Below, piece after piece: positions 14,167 to 21,845 of a stretch of 25,310 nt of DNA; the first letter of the stretch is position 1, and every line of letters starts with the position of its first letter. The notes under the pieces are model-generated. The model did not search any database. It was not told the origin of the DNA and saw only the letters and a program-made list of their open reading frames with translations. Location: positions 1 through 25,310 of the forward strand of contig JBBING010000028.1 of the NCBI GenBank assembly GCA_037444005.1, read 5' to 3'. The position numbers and the translations under genes are program-made. Origin of the DNA: DATLZC01 sp037444005. GTDB taxonomy: Bacteria > Chloroflexota > Dehalococcoidia > DSTF01 > JACRBR01.

Positions 14167-15057
14167 TCACGGCCGCCAGAGTTCTCGCCCCGTGAGCCGG
14201 CGAAACGCCTCGCGGTACCGCTGCGCCGTCCCTTCGACCACGTCGGGCGGCAGCTCCGGGGCAGGCGGCTCGCGATTCCACCCGCTCTTGGTGAGCCAGT
14301 CCCGCACGAACTGTTTGTCGAACGACGGCTGGGGCTTACCCGGCTCGTAGGTGTCCACCGCCCAGAACCGGCTCGAGTCCGGCGTGAGCAGCTCGTCGAT
14401 CACGATGAGCTCGTCCTCCAACCACCCGAACTCGAACTTCGTGTCCGCGATGATGATGCCCCGTTCCCGCGCGTACTGAGCCGCGTACCGGTACAGGGCC
14501 AGACTGCGGACGCGCAGCACGTTGGCGGCCTCGGGCCCCACGAGCTGCACGACGTCCGCGAACGTCATCGGCTCATCGTGTCCGGTCTCGGCTTTGGTCG
14601 TCGGCGTGAACAGAGGCTCGGGAAGCTCCTGGCTCTCCACCAAGCCCTTCGGGAGGCGGATGCCGTTGACCGTGCCCCACCGTCGGTACTCCTCCCACGC
14701 TGAGCCCGCCAGATAACCCCGGACCACGCACTCCACGTCCACCCGGCGGGCCTTGCGGACGATCATGCTGCGGCCGAGGAACTCCCGCGGGAGCTCGAAC
14801 GGCAAGCCGTCCGCGGGAGTGCCATCGGCCAGCCGAATGAAGTGGTTCGGCACCACGTCGGCGGTCATTTCGAACCAGAACGCCGACAGTTGCGTCAGGA
14901 CCGCGCCCTTGTCCGGGATTCCGGTAGGAAGCACGACGTCGAAGGCAGAGATGCGGTCCGTCGCGACGATGAGGAGCCTGTCGCCGAGGTCATAGGTGTC
15001 GCGAACCTTGCCCCGGTGGCTCAGGCCGGGCAGCGCCGACTCAAGCAAGACGCCCAT
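14167..15057 (-). CDS. purC: phosphoribosylaminoimidazole-succinocarboxamide synthase
   Basis: PurC joins aspartate to CAIR with ATP to give SAICAR in purine synthesis. The protein (296 residues) is the longer form of the family, with GKVRDTYDLGDRLLIVATDRISAFDVVLPTGIPDKGAVLTQLSAFWF at the N terminus, VECVVRGYLAGSAWEEYRRWGTVNGIRLP, IADTKFEFGW and the ATP-site end VIDELLTPDSSRFW. The ATG has GAAAGGAGT four bases upstream and lies 17 bases inside the end of the preceding membrane-protein gene, so the two are probably translationally coupled. No other pur gene is in the window; guaB3, which acts later in the same pathway, is 5 kb away. Confidence 0.97.
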   Translation of the reverse strand: MGVLLESALPGLSHRGKVRDTYDLGDRLLIVATDRISAFDVVLPTGIPDKGAVLTQLSAFWFEMTADVVPNHFIRLADGTPADGLPFELPREFLGRSMIVRKARRVDVECVVRGYLAGSAWEEYRRWGTVNGIRLPKGLVESQELPEPLFTPTTKAETGHDEPMTFADVVQLVGPEAANVLRVRSLALYRYAAQYARERGIIIADTKFEFGWLEDELIVIDELLTPDSSRFWAVDTYEPGKPQPSFDKQFVRDWLTKSGWNREPPAPELPPDVVEGTAQRYREAFRRLTGRELWRP

Positions 15058-15754
15058 GGGACTCCTTTCGGGACTCCAGGTCGAGGTACAGCAGCGTGAT
15101 TGCTGCGGCGGTAAACGGTTGCGCCGCTGCGGTCATGATAGCCGCGAGCGCCTCGCCGGTCACCAGGGACACCGCGCGGACGGCGCCGCCGATCACGAAC
15201 ACCGGGGCAGCGCTCACGGCGGCGAGCGCGAGTAGCGCTCCGAACGTGCGCCACCACGCCCCGCCGGTCGTACGTCCACTCTCGGAGAAGGCGGCGATCA
15301 CGGCGTCGTCGCGTAGCACGATTCGCTGCTGCACGAACGCCCAGCGCACGGCGAGGTACAGCGCCACGGGAAAGCCGATGAGCGTCGCGGCCAGCGCCAC
15401 CAACGCGACAGCTTCGATGAGCGCGGCGCCGAGCAGCCGGTGGCCGCGCCCCAACGCGCGGCGATACGCCCTCGCCAGGTCCGGCGCGCGACCCTCGACA
15501 ATGTCACCGACGGCCGCAACCAGCGCCGCATTGACGAACCAGGTCGAGAAGAGCAGAGGCAGCGAGTAGACCCAGGCCAGCGCGAGGTCTGCGCCGCTCG
15601 TCCCGACATCCAACGACAGCAGCGCGCTGAGCAGGACGCCGGGTACGGCGAAGACGGCGATCGGGAAGAGCTCGTTGAAGTGCCGGCGATAGATGTCGAA
15701 CGCGAGGCGAGCGATCTCGCTCAGGCTGCGTGGAGCGCCGGTCTCGGTACGCAC
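15041..15754 (-). CDS. polytopic membrane protein of unknown function
   Basis: The 237-residue protein has a short cytoplasmic opening (SLSEIARLAFDIYRRHFNELFPIAV) and about five hydrophobic segments near 31-48, 57-82, 107-137, 168-190 and 203-222. The start of the first (L-x-x-AF-x-I-Y-x-x-x-F) recalls membrane domains of the glycerophosphodiester phosphodiesterase/YciC type, but I would not name it. A loop (VLRDDAVIAAFSESGRTTGGAWWRTF) resembles the stretch in such proteins where two helices pack. The start is GTG at 15754, with no clear ribosome site. The last 17 bases overlap purC. It probably lacks a purine role and simply shares the transcript. Confidence 0.75.
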   Translation of the reverse strand: MRTETGAPRSLSEIARLAFDIYRRHFNELFPIAVFAVPGVLLSALLSLDVGTSGADLALAWVYSLPLLFSTWFVNAALVAAVGDIVEGRAPDLARAYRRALGRGHRLLGAALIEAVALVALAATLIGFPVALYLAVRWAFVQQRIVLRDDAVIAAFSESGRTTGGAWWRTFGALLALAAVSAAPVFVIGGAVRAVSLVTGEALAAIMTAAAQPFTAAAITLLYLDLESRKESHGRLA

Positions 15755-15794
15755 GCCGTGATTGTATCGGGGCCCGCGCCGTCGCGAACGGCCG

Positions 15795-16076
15795 TCAGGA
15801 CTTGTCCGGCTTGGTGATCGGCCTGTCGAGCTTGTACTTCTTGACCAAGGCGTCGAACGAGAGGTCGGGGTTCGACGCGTCGATCATCTTGTCGTACTTG
15901 GGGTCGAGCTGCTCGAGCTTGCTCTGGAACGACTGGTGAAACGCGAAGCGGCTGATGAGCTTCTCGAGATTCGCGCCGGAGCATTCGGGACAGCGGGCTT
16001 TGAACCCTTCGGTGCGGCGAGCGAGGACGCTCACCACCTTGTGGCAGTCGTGGCAGAGGTATTCGTACAGCGGCAT
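15795..16076 (-). CDS. FmdB-family zinc-ribbon protein
   Basis: The 93-residue protein begins MPLYEYLCHDCHKVVSVLARRTEGFKARCPECSGANLEKLISRFA, the FmdB regulatory-type zinc ribbon with C8, C11, C29 and C32. The remaining 50 residues are charged and probably helical. Members of this family sit next to many kinds of genes, and their role (small regulator or metal-binding accessory) is unsettled. A GGGAG site precedes the ATG. It lies 71 bases downstream of the polyprenyl synthase gene in the same direction. Confidence 0.9.
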   Translation of the reverse strand: MPLYEYLCHDCHKVVSVLARRTEGFKARCPECSGANLEKLISRFAFHQSFQSKLEQLDPKYDKMIDASNPDLSFDALVKKYKLDRPITKPDKS

Positions 16077-16147
16077 TTCGATCGCTCCCGCATGCAGGAC
16101 GCTTCAGCCTAGCACGGGCGGCTGAGCCGTCTCAACGCCAGCCGCGG

Positions 16148-17116
16148 TCAGCTTCGGCGCTCCATCACGTAGTGGGCGATGTCGATGAGCGCGGTCTTCG
16201 CCGGGCCATCCGGAAGGGGTTCGAGGGCGGAGATCGCCCGGTCGTGAAAGTCGCGCGCGACGTCGTAGGACTCCGGGATGATATCGGACGCCAGGATCAT
16301 GTCGATGGCCTGCGCGACGTACTCCTGCCGGCGCCGATTCTTGAACAGCTTCACGACCGGGTTGTTGTGCGGCACCCGTTCGAGCAGCAGCAGCGACGGC
16401 AGCGTGAGCGTCCCCTGCATGAGGTCGCTCCCCACGGGCTTCCCCATCTCGCGCTCGTCCCCGGTGAAGTCGAGGATATCGTCGACGATCTGGAATGCCA
16501 TCCCGAGATTTTCGCCGTACGTCCGAAGGGCCATGCAGACCTCCTCGGGAGCGCCGGCGATCATGGCGCCGCCCTGCGCCGACGTCGCGAAGAGCGACGC
16601 CGTCTTCCCCGAGATCCGCCGGAAATACGCCATCGTGTCCTGGCCGTAGTCGTACGCGCTCATGTCCTGGGTGAGCTCGCCCGACGCCATGGACATGAGG
16701 GTCCGCGAGAACAGCTTCACGACCTCAATGTTGTTGGTGCGGGCGATGAACTCGGCGGCGCACGCGAACATGTAGTCGCCCAACATGACGCTCGCCGCGT
16801 TGTCGAACAGGGCGTTGGCGGTGGCCCTCCCCCGGCGAGTCATCGAGCCGTCGATGACGTCGTCGTGTACGAGGGTGGCGGTGTGGAGCAGCTCGATGGA
16901 CGCTGCGAGCGGCACGAGCAAGTCGGGCCGGTACTCGCCGAAATGGCCCGCGAGCACCGCGACGGCGGGCCGGATCCGCTTGCCGCCGCCGCCGAGGACG
17001 TGCTCGAGCATCCGGCGAAGCTCGGGGAACTCGTCCACCTCCTTGACCGACTGCAACGCCTCCTCGACGCGCTCGAGGTCTTGCTGCGCCGGCCCGTAGA
17101 TGGTCGCGACCTTCAC
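16148..17116 (-). CDS. long-chain polyprenyl diphosphate synthase
   Basis: This trans-isoprenyl diphosphate synthase (322 residues) adds isopentenyl units to an allylic diphosphate. Visible are GGGKRIRP (43-50), the first Asp-rich motif LVHDDVIDGSMTRRGRATAN (D85, D86, D89), GELTQD, RISGKTASLFATSAQGGA and the second Asp-rich motif FQIVDDILDFTGD (D212, D213, D216). The residue five before the first motif is Ala80, a small side chain that in this family goes with long products (C30 or more), such as a quinone side chain. The GTG start at 17116 overlaps the tatD stop as GTGA; the larger open frame running upstream to 17503 is out-of-frame tatD sequence. Confidence 0.94.
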   Translation of the reverse strand: MKVATIYGPAQQDLERVEEALQSVKEVDEFPELRRMLEHVLGGGGKRIRPAVAVLAGHFGEYRPDLLVPLAASIELLHTATLVHDDVIDGSMTRRGRATANALFDNAASVMLGDYMFACAAEFIARTNNIEVVKLFSRTLMSMASGELTQDMSAYDYGQDTMAYFRRISGKTASLFATSAQGGAMIAGAPEEVCMALRTYGENLGMAFQIVDDILDFTGDEREMGKPVGSDLMQGTLTLPSLLLLERVPHNNPVVKLFKNRRRQEYVAQAIDMILASDIIPESYDVARDFHDRAISALEPLPDGPAKTALIDIAHYVMERRS

Positions 17117-17931
17117 CGAATCCCCCTGGCCACACGTTCCGCGAGGCCCAGTAGCCGGGTCGCGGCCGCGGTCGTCGTCCGCTCCACTTCTTGTACCGGA
17201 ATCCCCCGCACTTCCGCCACCCGCGCGGCCGCCTCTGTCACATAGGCCGGTTCGTTCCGGCGCCCCCGGTAGCGTTGGGGCGCCCCGTATGGGGCGTCCG
17301 TCTCGATCACGAGCGCGTCGAGCGGCAACGCGCGGGCCACCTCGCGCGTCCGTTCGGCCCCCGGGTACGTCACCGAGGTGTGGATCGAGATGAGAAACCC
17401 CAAACGCCGGTATCGCTCGGCGAGAGCGATGTCGCCGCTGAAGTAGTGCATGACCCCCAGGGGCCGCCCATCGCCGATCCTGGCGCGAGCCGCCCGCGCC
17501 CACTCGATGACGATGGGCTCAGCGGCGTCGTGCGCATCCCGGCAATGGATCGCGACGGGCAGGCCGACCTCGCCCGCCCAGTCGAGCTGCGCTCGAAACG
17601 CCCGCAGCTGATCGTCTCGCGGCGAGAGGTTGCGGTAGAAGTCCAGCCCGATTTCGCCGACGGCGACCACCTTCGGATGCTCGGCGAGCTCCCGCAGGCG
17701 CGCCGCCGCCTCATGGTCGAAGGCGTCGGCTTCGTGCGGATGGACGCCCACCGCCGCCCAGATGAGATCGAAGCGGTCAGCGAGCGCGACAGCCCGCTCG
17801 GACGTCGCGACGTCCGTGCCGAGCGTGAGGATGGCCTCGACGCCAGCCGCGCGCGCCCGCTCCACGACGGCCTCGATATCGTCCGCGAACACGGGCTCGT
17901 GCAGATGGGTGTGCGTGTCGATGAGGGTCAC
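17113..17931 (-). CDS. tatD: TatD-family metal-dependent hydrolase (DNase)
   Basis: The 272-residue TIM-barrel hydrolase has the metal-binding IDTHTHLH (H7, H9), VGVHPHEA, VGEIGLDFYRN (Glu ligand), AIHCRDAH, MHYFSG and VIETDAPY (Asp), all TatD-family hallmarks. TatD proteins are 3'-5' exonucleases acting in DNA repair or degradation. The start is GTG at 17931, 10 bases after the metG stop, with a GGAG site. It overlaps the polyprenyl synthase gene by four bases. The order metG-tatD is common in many bacteria. Confidence 0.95.
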   Translation of the reverse strand: MTLIDTHTHLHEPVFADDIEAVVERARAAGVEAILTLGTDVATSERAVALADRFDLIWAAVGVHPHEADAFDHEAAARLRELAEHPKVVAVGEIGLDFYRNLSPRDDQLRAFRAQLDWAGEVGLPVAIHCRDAHDAAEPIVIEWARAARARIGDGRPLGVMHYFSGDIALAERYRRLGFLISIHTSVTYPGAERTREVARALPLDALVIETDAPYGAPQRYRGRRNEPAYVTEAAARVAEVRGIPVQEVERTTTAAATRLLGLAERVARGIR

Positions 17932-17941
17932 GGCAGCTCCG

Positions 17942-19591
17942 TCAGGAGGCGGCTTCCGCCGTCTCGATCTTGCGAAAGAGCGGCCGCGGCTCGCGAAGGG
18001 CTTGCCCCGCAGGCACGGGCGCGAACTCCCACGTCGTACCGACCGTTCCCTCGAACCCCAGAAATTCGTGGAGGCGCTGCGCGGAGAACGGCAAGAAAGG
18101 ATAGAGGGCGACCTTACAGGCGTTGATCAGCGCGAGCGCGACGTAGAGCGCGCGGCCCGCCGCTGCCCGGTCCTCTCGAATCGTCTTCCACGGAGCCGAT
18201 TCGTCCAGGTAGCGGTTCGCCTCCTGGGCCAGCGCCATGGCCGCACCCAACGCGGCCTTGAACCGACACCGTTCCAGATGCTCCCCGGCCTCTCGGATGG
18301 CCCCGGCGGCGCGCGCCAGCAGCTCCTCGTCCCGAGCGCTCAGCGGCCCCGGTTCGGGCACGCGACCCTCGAAGTTACGATACGTGAACGTGAGCACACG
18401 ATGCGCCAGGTTTCCCCACGTCGCGACCAGCTCGTCGTTGTTGCGCCGGATGAGGTCCTCGTCGCTCACGTCGGTGTCGGACGACTCGGGCATCACGGCG
18501 GCGAGATAGTACCTCACGGCGTCGGCCCCGAAGCGCTCGGCGTAGTCCAGCGCGTACGGCGCCACGCCGGCGCTTTTCGACGCCTTGGCGCCGCCCCAGA
18601 CCACGTACTGATTCGCGGGGACGTCGTACGGAAGATTGAGCCCGCCGTGACCCATGAGCATGGCGGGCCAGTTGATGGTGTGGAAGGTGATATTGTCCTT
18701 CCCCATGAAGTAGTACGCCCGCGCGTCGGGGTTCGTCCACCAGTCCTTCCAGGCGTCCGGAGTGCCCCGGCGGACGGCCCATTCGACCGACGCCGAGAGA
18801 TACCCCACGATGTTCTCCGCCCAGACGTAGAACGCCTTCCCGGGGCCGATGTCCTGCATCTCCGGCGGCATCGGGATGCCCCACTCGAGGTCTCGGGTGA
18901 TGGCGCGATCCTTGAGCCCTTCCGTCAGGAAGCCGAGGGTGAAGTTGCGCACGTGGTCCCGCCAATGGGTCTGCCGCTTCACCCACTCGATCAGGCGGTC
19001 CTGGAAGGCGCTGAACCGCATGAAGTAGTGCTCGGTTTCGCGCAGCTCAGGCTTCACGCCGGTGAGCCGGCTCCGCGGCTCGATCAGGTCCACCGCGTCG
19101 AGCGTCGCGCCGCACTGTTCGCACTCGTCCCCGCGGGCTTGCCCGAAGCCGCACCGGGGACACGTCCCCTCGACGTAGCGGTCCGGGAGGAATCGGCCCG
19201 CCTTCGGGTCGTAGAGCTGCTGGGTCTTCGCGCGGTACAGATGGCCCGCTTCGAGCAGCCGCCGGTACAGGTTCCACACGACTACCCGGTGGTTGTCGGT
19301 GGTGGTGGTGGTGTACAGGTCGTAGCTGATCCCAAGCGCCTCCCACGTTCGCAGGAACTCCTCGTGGAACTGCTGCGCGACCTCCATGGGCGTCCGCCCT
19401 TCCTTCTCGGCGCGCACGGTGATGGGCGTGCCGTGCATGTCGCTGCCCGACACCATGAGCACGTGATCGCCCTTCGCCCGGTGGTAGCGCGCGAAGATAT
19501 CGGCGGGCAGGTTGTTCCCGGCGATGTGTCCGAGGTGCTGCGAGCCGTTGGCGTAGGGCCACGCGACGCACACGAGGATGTAGTCGGCCAT
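17942..19591 (-). CDS. metG: methionyl-tRNA synthetase
   Basis: The 549-residue class I synthetase charges tRNA(Met). The HIGH-type motif is PYANGSQHLGH (12-22), the zinc knuckle is CPRCG-x(8)-CEQCG (C144, C147, C157, C160), the Met pocket region includes FYVWAENIVGYLSA, and the KMSKS loop reads KASKS (336-340). The C-terminal anticodon-binding helical domain has NRYLDESAPWKTIRED. There is no extra C-terminal tRNA-binding (Trbp111-type) domain, so this is the short form. The ATG at 19591 has no recognisable ribosome site and lies 20 bases after the rsmI stop. A Thr run (94-98) appears as a GGT repeat on the + strand near 19300. Confidence 0.97.
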   Translation of the reverse strand: MADYILVCVAWPYANGSQHLGHIAGNNLPADIFARYHRAKGDHVLMVSGSDMHGTPITVRAEKEGRTPMEVAQQFHEEFLRTWEALGISYDLYTTTTTDNHRVVVWNLYRRLLEAGHLYRAKTQQLYDPKAGRFLPDRYVEGTCPRCGFGQARGDECEQCGATLDAVDLIEPRSRLTGVKPELRETEHYFMRFSAFQDRLIEWVKRQTHWRDHVRNFTLGFLTEGLKDRAITRDLEWGIPMPPEMQDIGPGKAFYVWAENIVGYLSASVEWAVRRGTPDAWKDWWTNPDARAYYFMGKDNITFHTINWPAMLMGHGGLNLPYDVPANQYVVWGGAKASKSAGVAPYALDYAERFGADAVRYYLAAVMPESSDTDVSDEDLIRRNNDELVATWGNLAHRVLTFTYRNFEGRVPEPGPLSARDEELLARAAGAIREAGEHLERCRFKAALGAAMALAQEANRYLDESAPWKTIREDRAAAGRALYVALALINACKVALYPFLPFSAQRLHEFLGFEGTVGTTWEFAPVPAGQALREPRPLFRKIETAEAAS

Positions 19592-19611
19592 CGTTGCGAC
19601 GGGAGTGTAGC

Positions 19612-20445
19612 CTATCGCGATTCCGGCGGCGAGGGGCGCTCGCCGGCGTGCCAGCGGCGGTAGACGTCTCGCCGCGAGGCCTTCCCGGCGAGCGCCGCCG
19701 CAGCCTCTCGCACCGTCATGCCCTGCGCCTTCAACCGGGCGATCGTCTCGTCGAGGTCGAGCTCGACGCCTTTCGGGGATTGCGACGCGCCTTCGACGAC
19801 GAGCGTGACTTCGCCGCGCACGTCCGACCCCAGGCCGCCGAGCACCTCGCTCACCGTGCCCCGCACAATCGTCTCGTGGAGTTTGGTCAGCTCGCGGCAC
19901 AGGGCCACGCGCCGGTCTCCGAGCGTCGCGCGGATATCCTCGAGCGTCGCTCGCGTGCGGTGAGGCGACTCGAAGATGACCAGCGTGTCCGGAACCGACG
20001 CCACGGCGGCGAGCGCCCGGCGGCGTGGTCCGGCGCCTCTGGGAAGGAAGCCGAGGTAGTAGAACCGGCGCGACGGCAGCCCCGAGGCCGCCACCGCCGC
20101 GGTGACTGCGGACGGTCCCGGCACGGGCGTGACGGTGTGCCCTTCGGCGATGGCGGCCACCACGAGATCGTGGCCTGGATCGCTGACACCGGGCATGCCC
20201 GCCTCCGAGACCAGCGCCAGGTCTCCCGTGCGGAGCGCTTCCAGGAGGACGGGCGTCTTCGCGCGCTTGTTGTGGTCGTTGTAGCTGGTGAGCGGCGTAT
20301 CGATGCCGTAGCGGCGGAACAGGATGCGGGTCGTCCGCGTGTCCTCTGCCGCCACGAGCGGCGCCTCCCGGAGCACCCGCAGCGCCCGCAGCGTCACGTC
20401 CTCCAGGTTGCCGATCGGCGTCGCGACCAGGTACAGGGTACCCAT
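19612..20445 (-). CDS. rsmI: 16S rRNA (cytidine1402-2'-O)-methyltransferase
   Basis: RsmI methylates the 2'-O of C1402 in the decoding centre of 16S rRNA. The 277-residue protein shows the tetrapyrrole-methylase fold with GTLYLVATPIGNLEDVTLRALRVL, AAEDTRTTRILF, LVSEAGMPGVSDPG, VTPVPGPSAVTAAVAASGLP and FYYLGFLPR, all RsmI signatures. The C-terminal part (MTVREAAAALAGKASRRDVYRRW) is the usual helical tail. I chose the ATG at 20445 because it gives the standard N terminus; a TTG two codons upstream (20451) is also possible. Neither has a ribosome site. It heads the long - strand run and is divergent from guaB3. A GTATC-TC-GATAC dyad (20464-20475) lies just upstream. Confidence 0.95.
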   Translation of the reverse strand: MGTLYLVATPIGNLEDVTLRALRVLREAPLVAAEDTRTTRILFRRYGIDTPLTSYNDHNKRAKTPVLLEALRTGDLALVSEAGMPGVSDPGHDLVVAAIAEGHTVTPVPGPSAVTAAVAASGLPSRRFYYLGFLPRGAGPRRRALAAVASVPDTLVIFESPHRTRATLEDIRATLGDRRVALCRELTKLHETIVRGTVSEVLGGLGSDVRGEVTLVVEGASQSPKGVELDLDETIARLKAQGMTVREAAAALAGKASRRDVYRRWHAGERPSPPESR

Positions 20446-20497
20446 GGACAATCGATGAGCCGTGTATCTCGATACGCGATTTGCCTCGCCGATCCCA

Positions 20498-20527
20498 TTG
20501 ACGGGCCGCGGCGCGCGCCGCTATAGT
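20498..20527 (+). promoter_or_regulatory. sigma70-type promoter of guaB3
   Basis: TTGACG (20498-20503) and TATAGT (20522-20527) are 18 bases apart, each matching consensus at five of six positions. Transcription would start near 20534, exactly at the base of the predicted leader structure. Confidence 0.7.
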
Positions 20528-20533
20528 GTCCGA

Positions 20534-20690
20534 AATTCCGCGGGCGGGCAAACCGAGACAACCGATGGAGCACCGCTGAAGCTGGCAGGAAACCTCCGCC
20601 GGCCTCGATCCGCGCATTTGCGGACGGGGACCACTCGGTCCTTCCTACGGGAAGGACACTCCCGAGGGCAGCGCGGAGTACGAAGGAGGT
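20534..20690 (+). promoter_or_regulatory. structured 5' leader of guaB3, riboswitch-like candidate
   Basis: The whole 5' UTR can be drawn as a multi-helix junction. A closing stem pairs 20535-20542 with 20672-20679 (8 bp, one G-U). Inside are 20544-20547/20573-20576, 20581-20586/20598-20603 and 20609-20613/20620-20624. A long arm pairs 20631-20637 with 20663-20668 (one bulged A), then 20638-20645 with 20650-20657, capped by a C(UACG)G tetraloop. A second hairpin, 20628-20632/20637-20641, would exclude the long arm. ACCUCC (20592-20597) is the exact complement of the ribosome site GGAGGU (20685-20690). No terminator U-run is present, so control would be at translation. I find no consensus of the purine, ykkC-type, cobalamin or SAM aptamers. 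Pairings were made by eye. Confidence 0.55.
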
Positions 20691-20696
20691 ACCTCG

Positions 20697-21839
20697 ATGT
20701 CTCAGCCACGATTCAAGCAGATGCGACGGGCGTACGGGTTCGACGAGGTCGCCATCGTGCCCGGAACCGTCACCATCAATCCAGAGCTCTGCGAGCTCTC
20801 CTTCCAGATCGCCCACCTCACCTTCCCTCTCCCGATTCTCGCCGCAGCCATGGACGCCGTCGTGGACCCGAAGTTCGCGATCGCGTTCTCCAAGGCCGGC
20901 GGACTCGCGGTGATGAATCTGGAGGGCCTGCAGACCCGGTACGAGAACCCGGACGAAATCTTGCAGGAGATCGCAGAGGCGCCCAAGAGCGAAGTCACCG
21001 CGCTCATGCAGAAGGCGTACAGCGCGCCGTTGCGCGAGGACCTCGTCGCCCGGCGCATCAGAGAGATCAAGGACGGCGGCGCCACGTGCGCCGTCTCCTG
21101 TACTCCGGCCAACACCAAGCGCCTCGCTCCCATCGTGAAGGAGGCGGGCGCTGACGTCCTCGTCGTGCAATCCACGGTCACCACCGCCCGCCATCTCTCG
21201 CGGTCGGTCAAGGGCCTCCTGTTCGACGAGCTCGTCAAGCAGATGGACCCCATCCCTGTGATCGTCGGAAACACGGTGAGCTACCAGGCGACGAAGGAGA
21301 TCATGGAGACGGGCGTGCACGGCGTGCTCGTGGGCGTGGGGCCCGGCGCCGCCTGCACGAGCCGCGAGGTGCTCGGCATCGGCGTACCGCAGGTGACCGC
21401 CACCATCGACTGCGCCGCCGCCCGCGACCAGCACTACCGCGAGACCGGGCGCTACGTGCCCATCATCACCGACGGCGGGATTTCGAGCGGGGGCGACCTG
21501 TGCAAGGCGTTCGCCGCCGGCGCCGACGCCGTCATGCTCGGGTCGATCCTGGCGGGCACCGCGGAGGCGCCCGGCCGGGGGCACCACTGGGGCATGGCCA
21601 CGCCGCACGCGGAGCTCCCCCGCGGCACGAGGGTCACCGTCGGCGTGACGTCGACCATCCAGAAGGTCCTGTTCGGGCCGACGTCGCGGACGGACGGGCG
21701 CGAGAACCTCATTGGCGCGTTGCGTACCGCGATGGGTGTGTGCGGCGCCCGCACCATCAGGGACTTCCATCAGGCCGAGATGGTGATCGCGCCCGCCATC
21801 AAGACCGAGGGCAAGGCGTTCCAGCTCGCCCAGGCGTAG
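20697..21839 (+). CDS. guaB3: GuaB3-family IMP dehydrogenase
   Basis: IMP dehydrogenase oxidises IMP to XMP, the first step toward GTP. The 380-residue protein is the GuaB3 type: a bare TIM barrel with no CBS (Bateman) pair between strands 2 and 3. It opens FKQMRRAYGFDEVAIVPGTVTINP, has ILAAAMDAVVDPKFA, the catalytic loop VGVGPGAACTSREVLGIGVPQVTA with C220, the phosphate site DGGISSGGDLCKAFAAGADAVMLGS (259 on), and FGPTSRTDGRENLIGALRTAMGVCGA near the end. GuaB3 was long called IMPDH-related; conservation of the cysteine loop and phosphate site supports real activity here. GGAGGT lies six bases before the ATG. Without CBS domains, allosteric purine control is missing, so control by the structured leader would be a plausible substitute (inference). 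Confidence 0.94.
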   Translation: MSQPRFKQMRRAYGFDEVAIVPGTVTINPELCELSFQIAHLTFPLPILAAAMDAVVDPKFAIAFSKAGGLAVMNLEGLQTRYENPDEILQEIAEAPKSEVTALMQKAYSAPLREDLVARRIREIKDGGATCAVSCTPANTKRLAPIVKEAGADVLVVQSTVTTARHLSRSVKGLLFDELVKQMDPIPVIVGNTVSYQATKEIMETGVHGVLVGVGPGAACTSREVLGIGVPQVTATIDCAAARDQHYRETGRYVPIITDGGISSGGDLCKAFAAGADAVMLGSILAGTAEAPGRGHHWGMATPHAELPRGTRVTVGVTSTIQKVLFGPTSRTDGRENLIGALRTAMGVCGARTIRDFHQAEMVIAPAIKTEGKAFQLAQA

Positions 21840-21845
21840 CCGGCC

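Noticed and set aside
17117..17503. N-terminal extension of the polyprenyl synthase frame
   Set aside because: It is a shadow of tatD; the synthase N terminus fits the GTG at 17116.
19300..19320. GGT repeat as a phase-variable microsatellite
   Set aside because: It encodes a short Thr run inside metG, an essential gene, in whole codons; no evidence of variation.
20464..20475. GTATC-TC-GATAC dyad as an operator shared by rsmI and guaB3
   Set aside because: Five-base arms are short, it lies outside the guaB3 promoter elements, and no cognate regulator is visible; only mentioned as context.
19592..20617. N-terminal extension of the metG frame across rsmI
   Set aside because: It is Arg-rich shadow sequence of rsmI. 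MetG begins at the ATG at 19591 with the normal N terminus.
20534..20690. guaB3 leader as a known purine, ykkC-type, cobalamin, SAM or c-di-AMP riboswitch
   Set aside because: None of the consensus strings I know for these classes is present. A covariance-model search is needed to be certain, so it is left unassigned.
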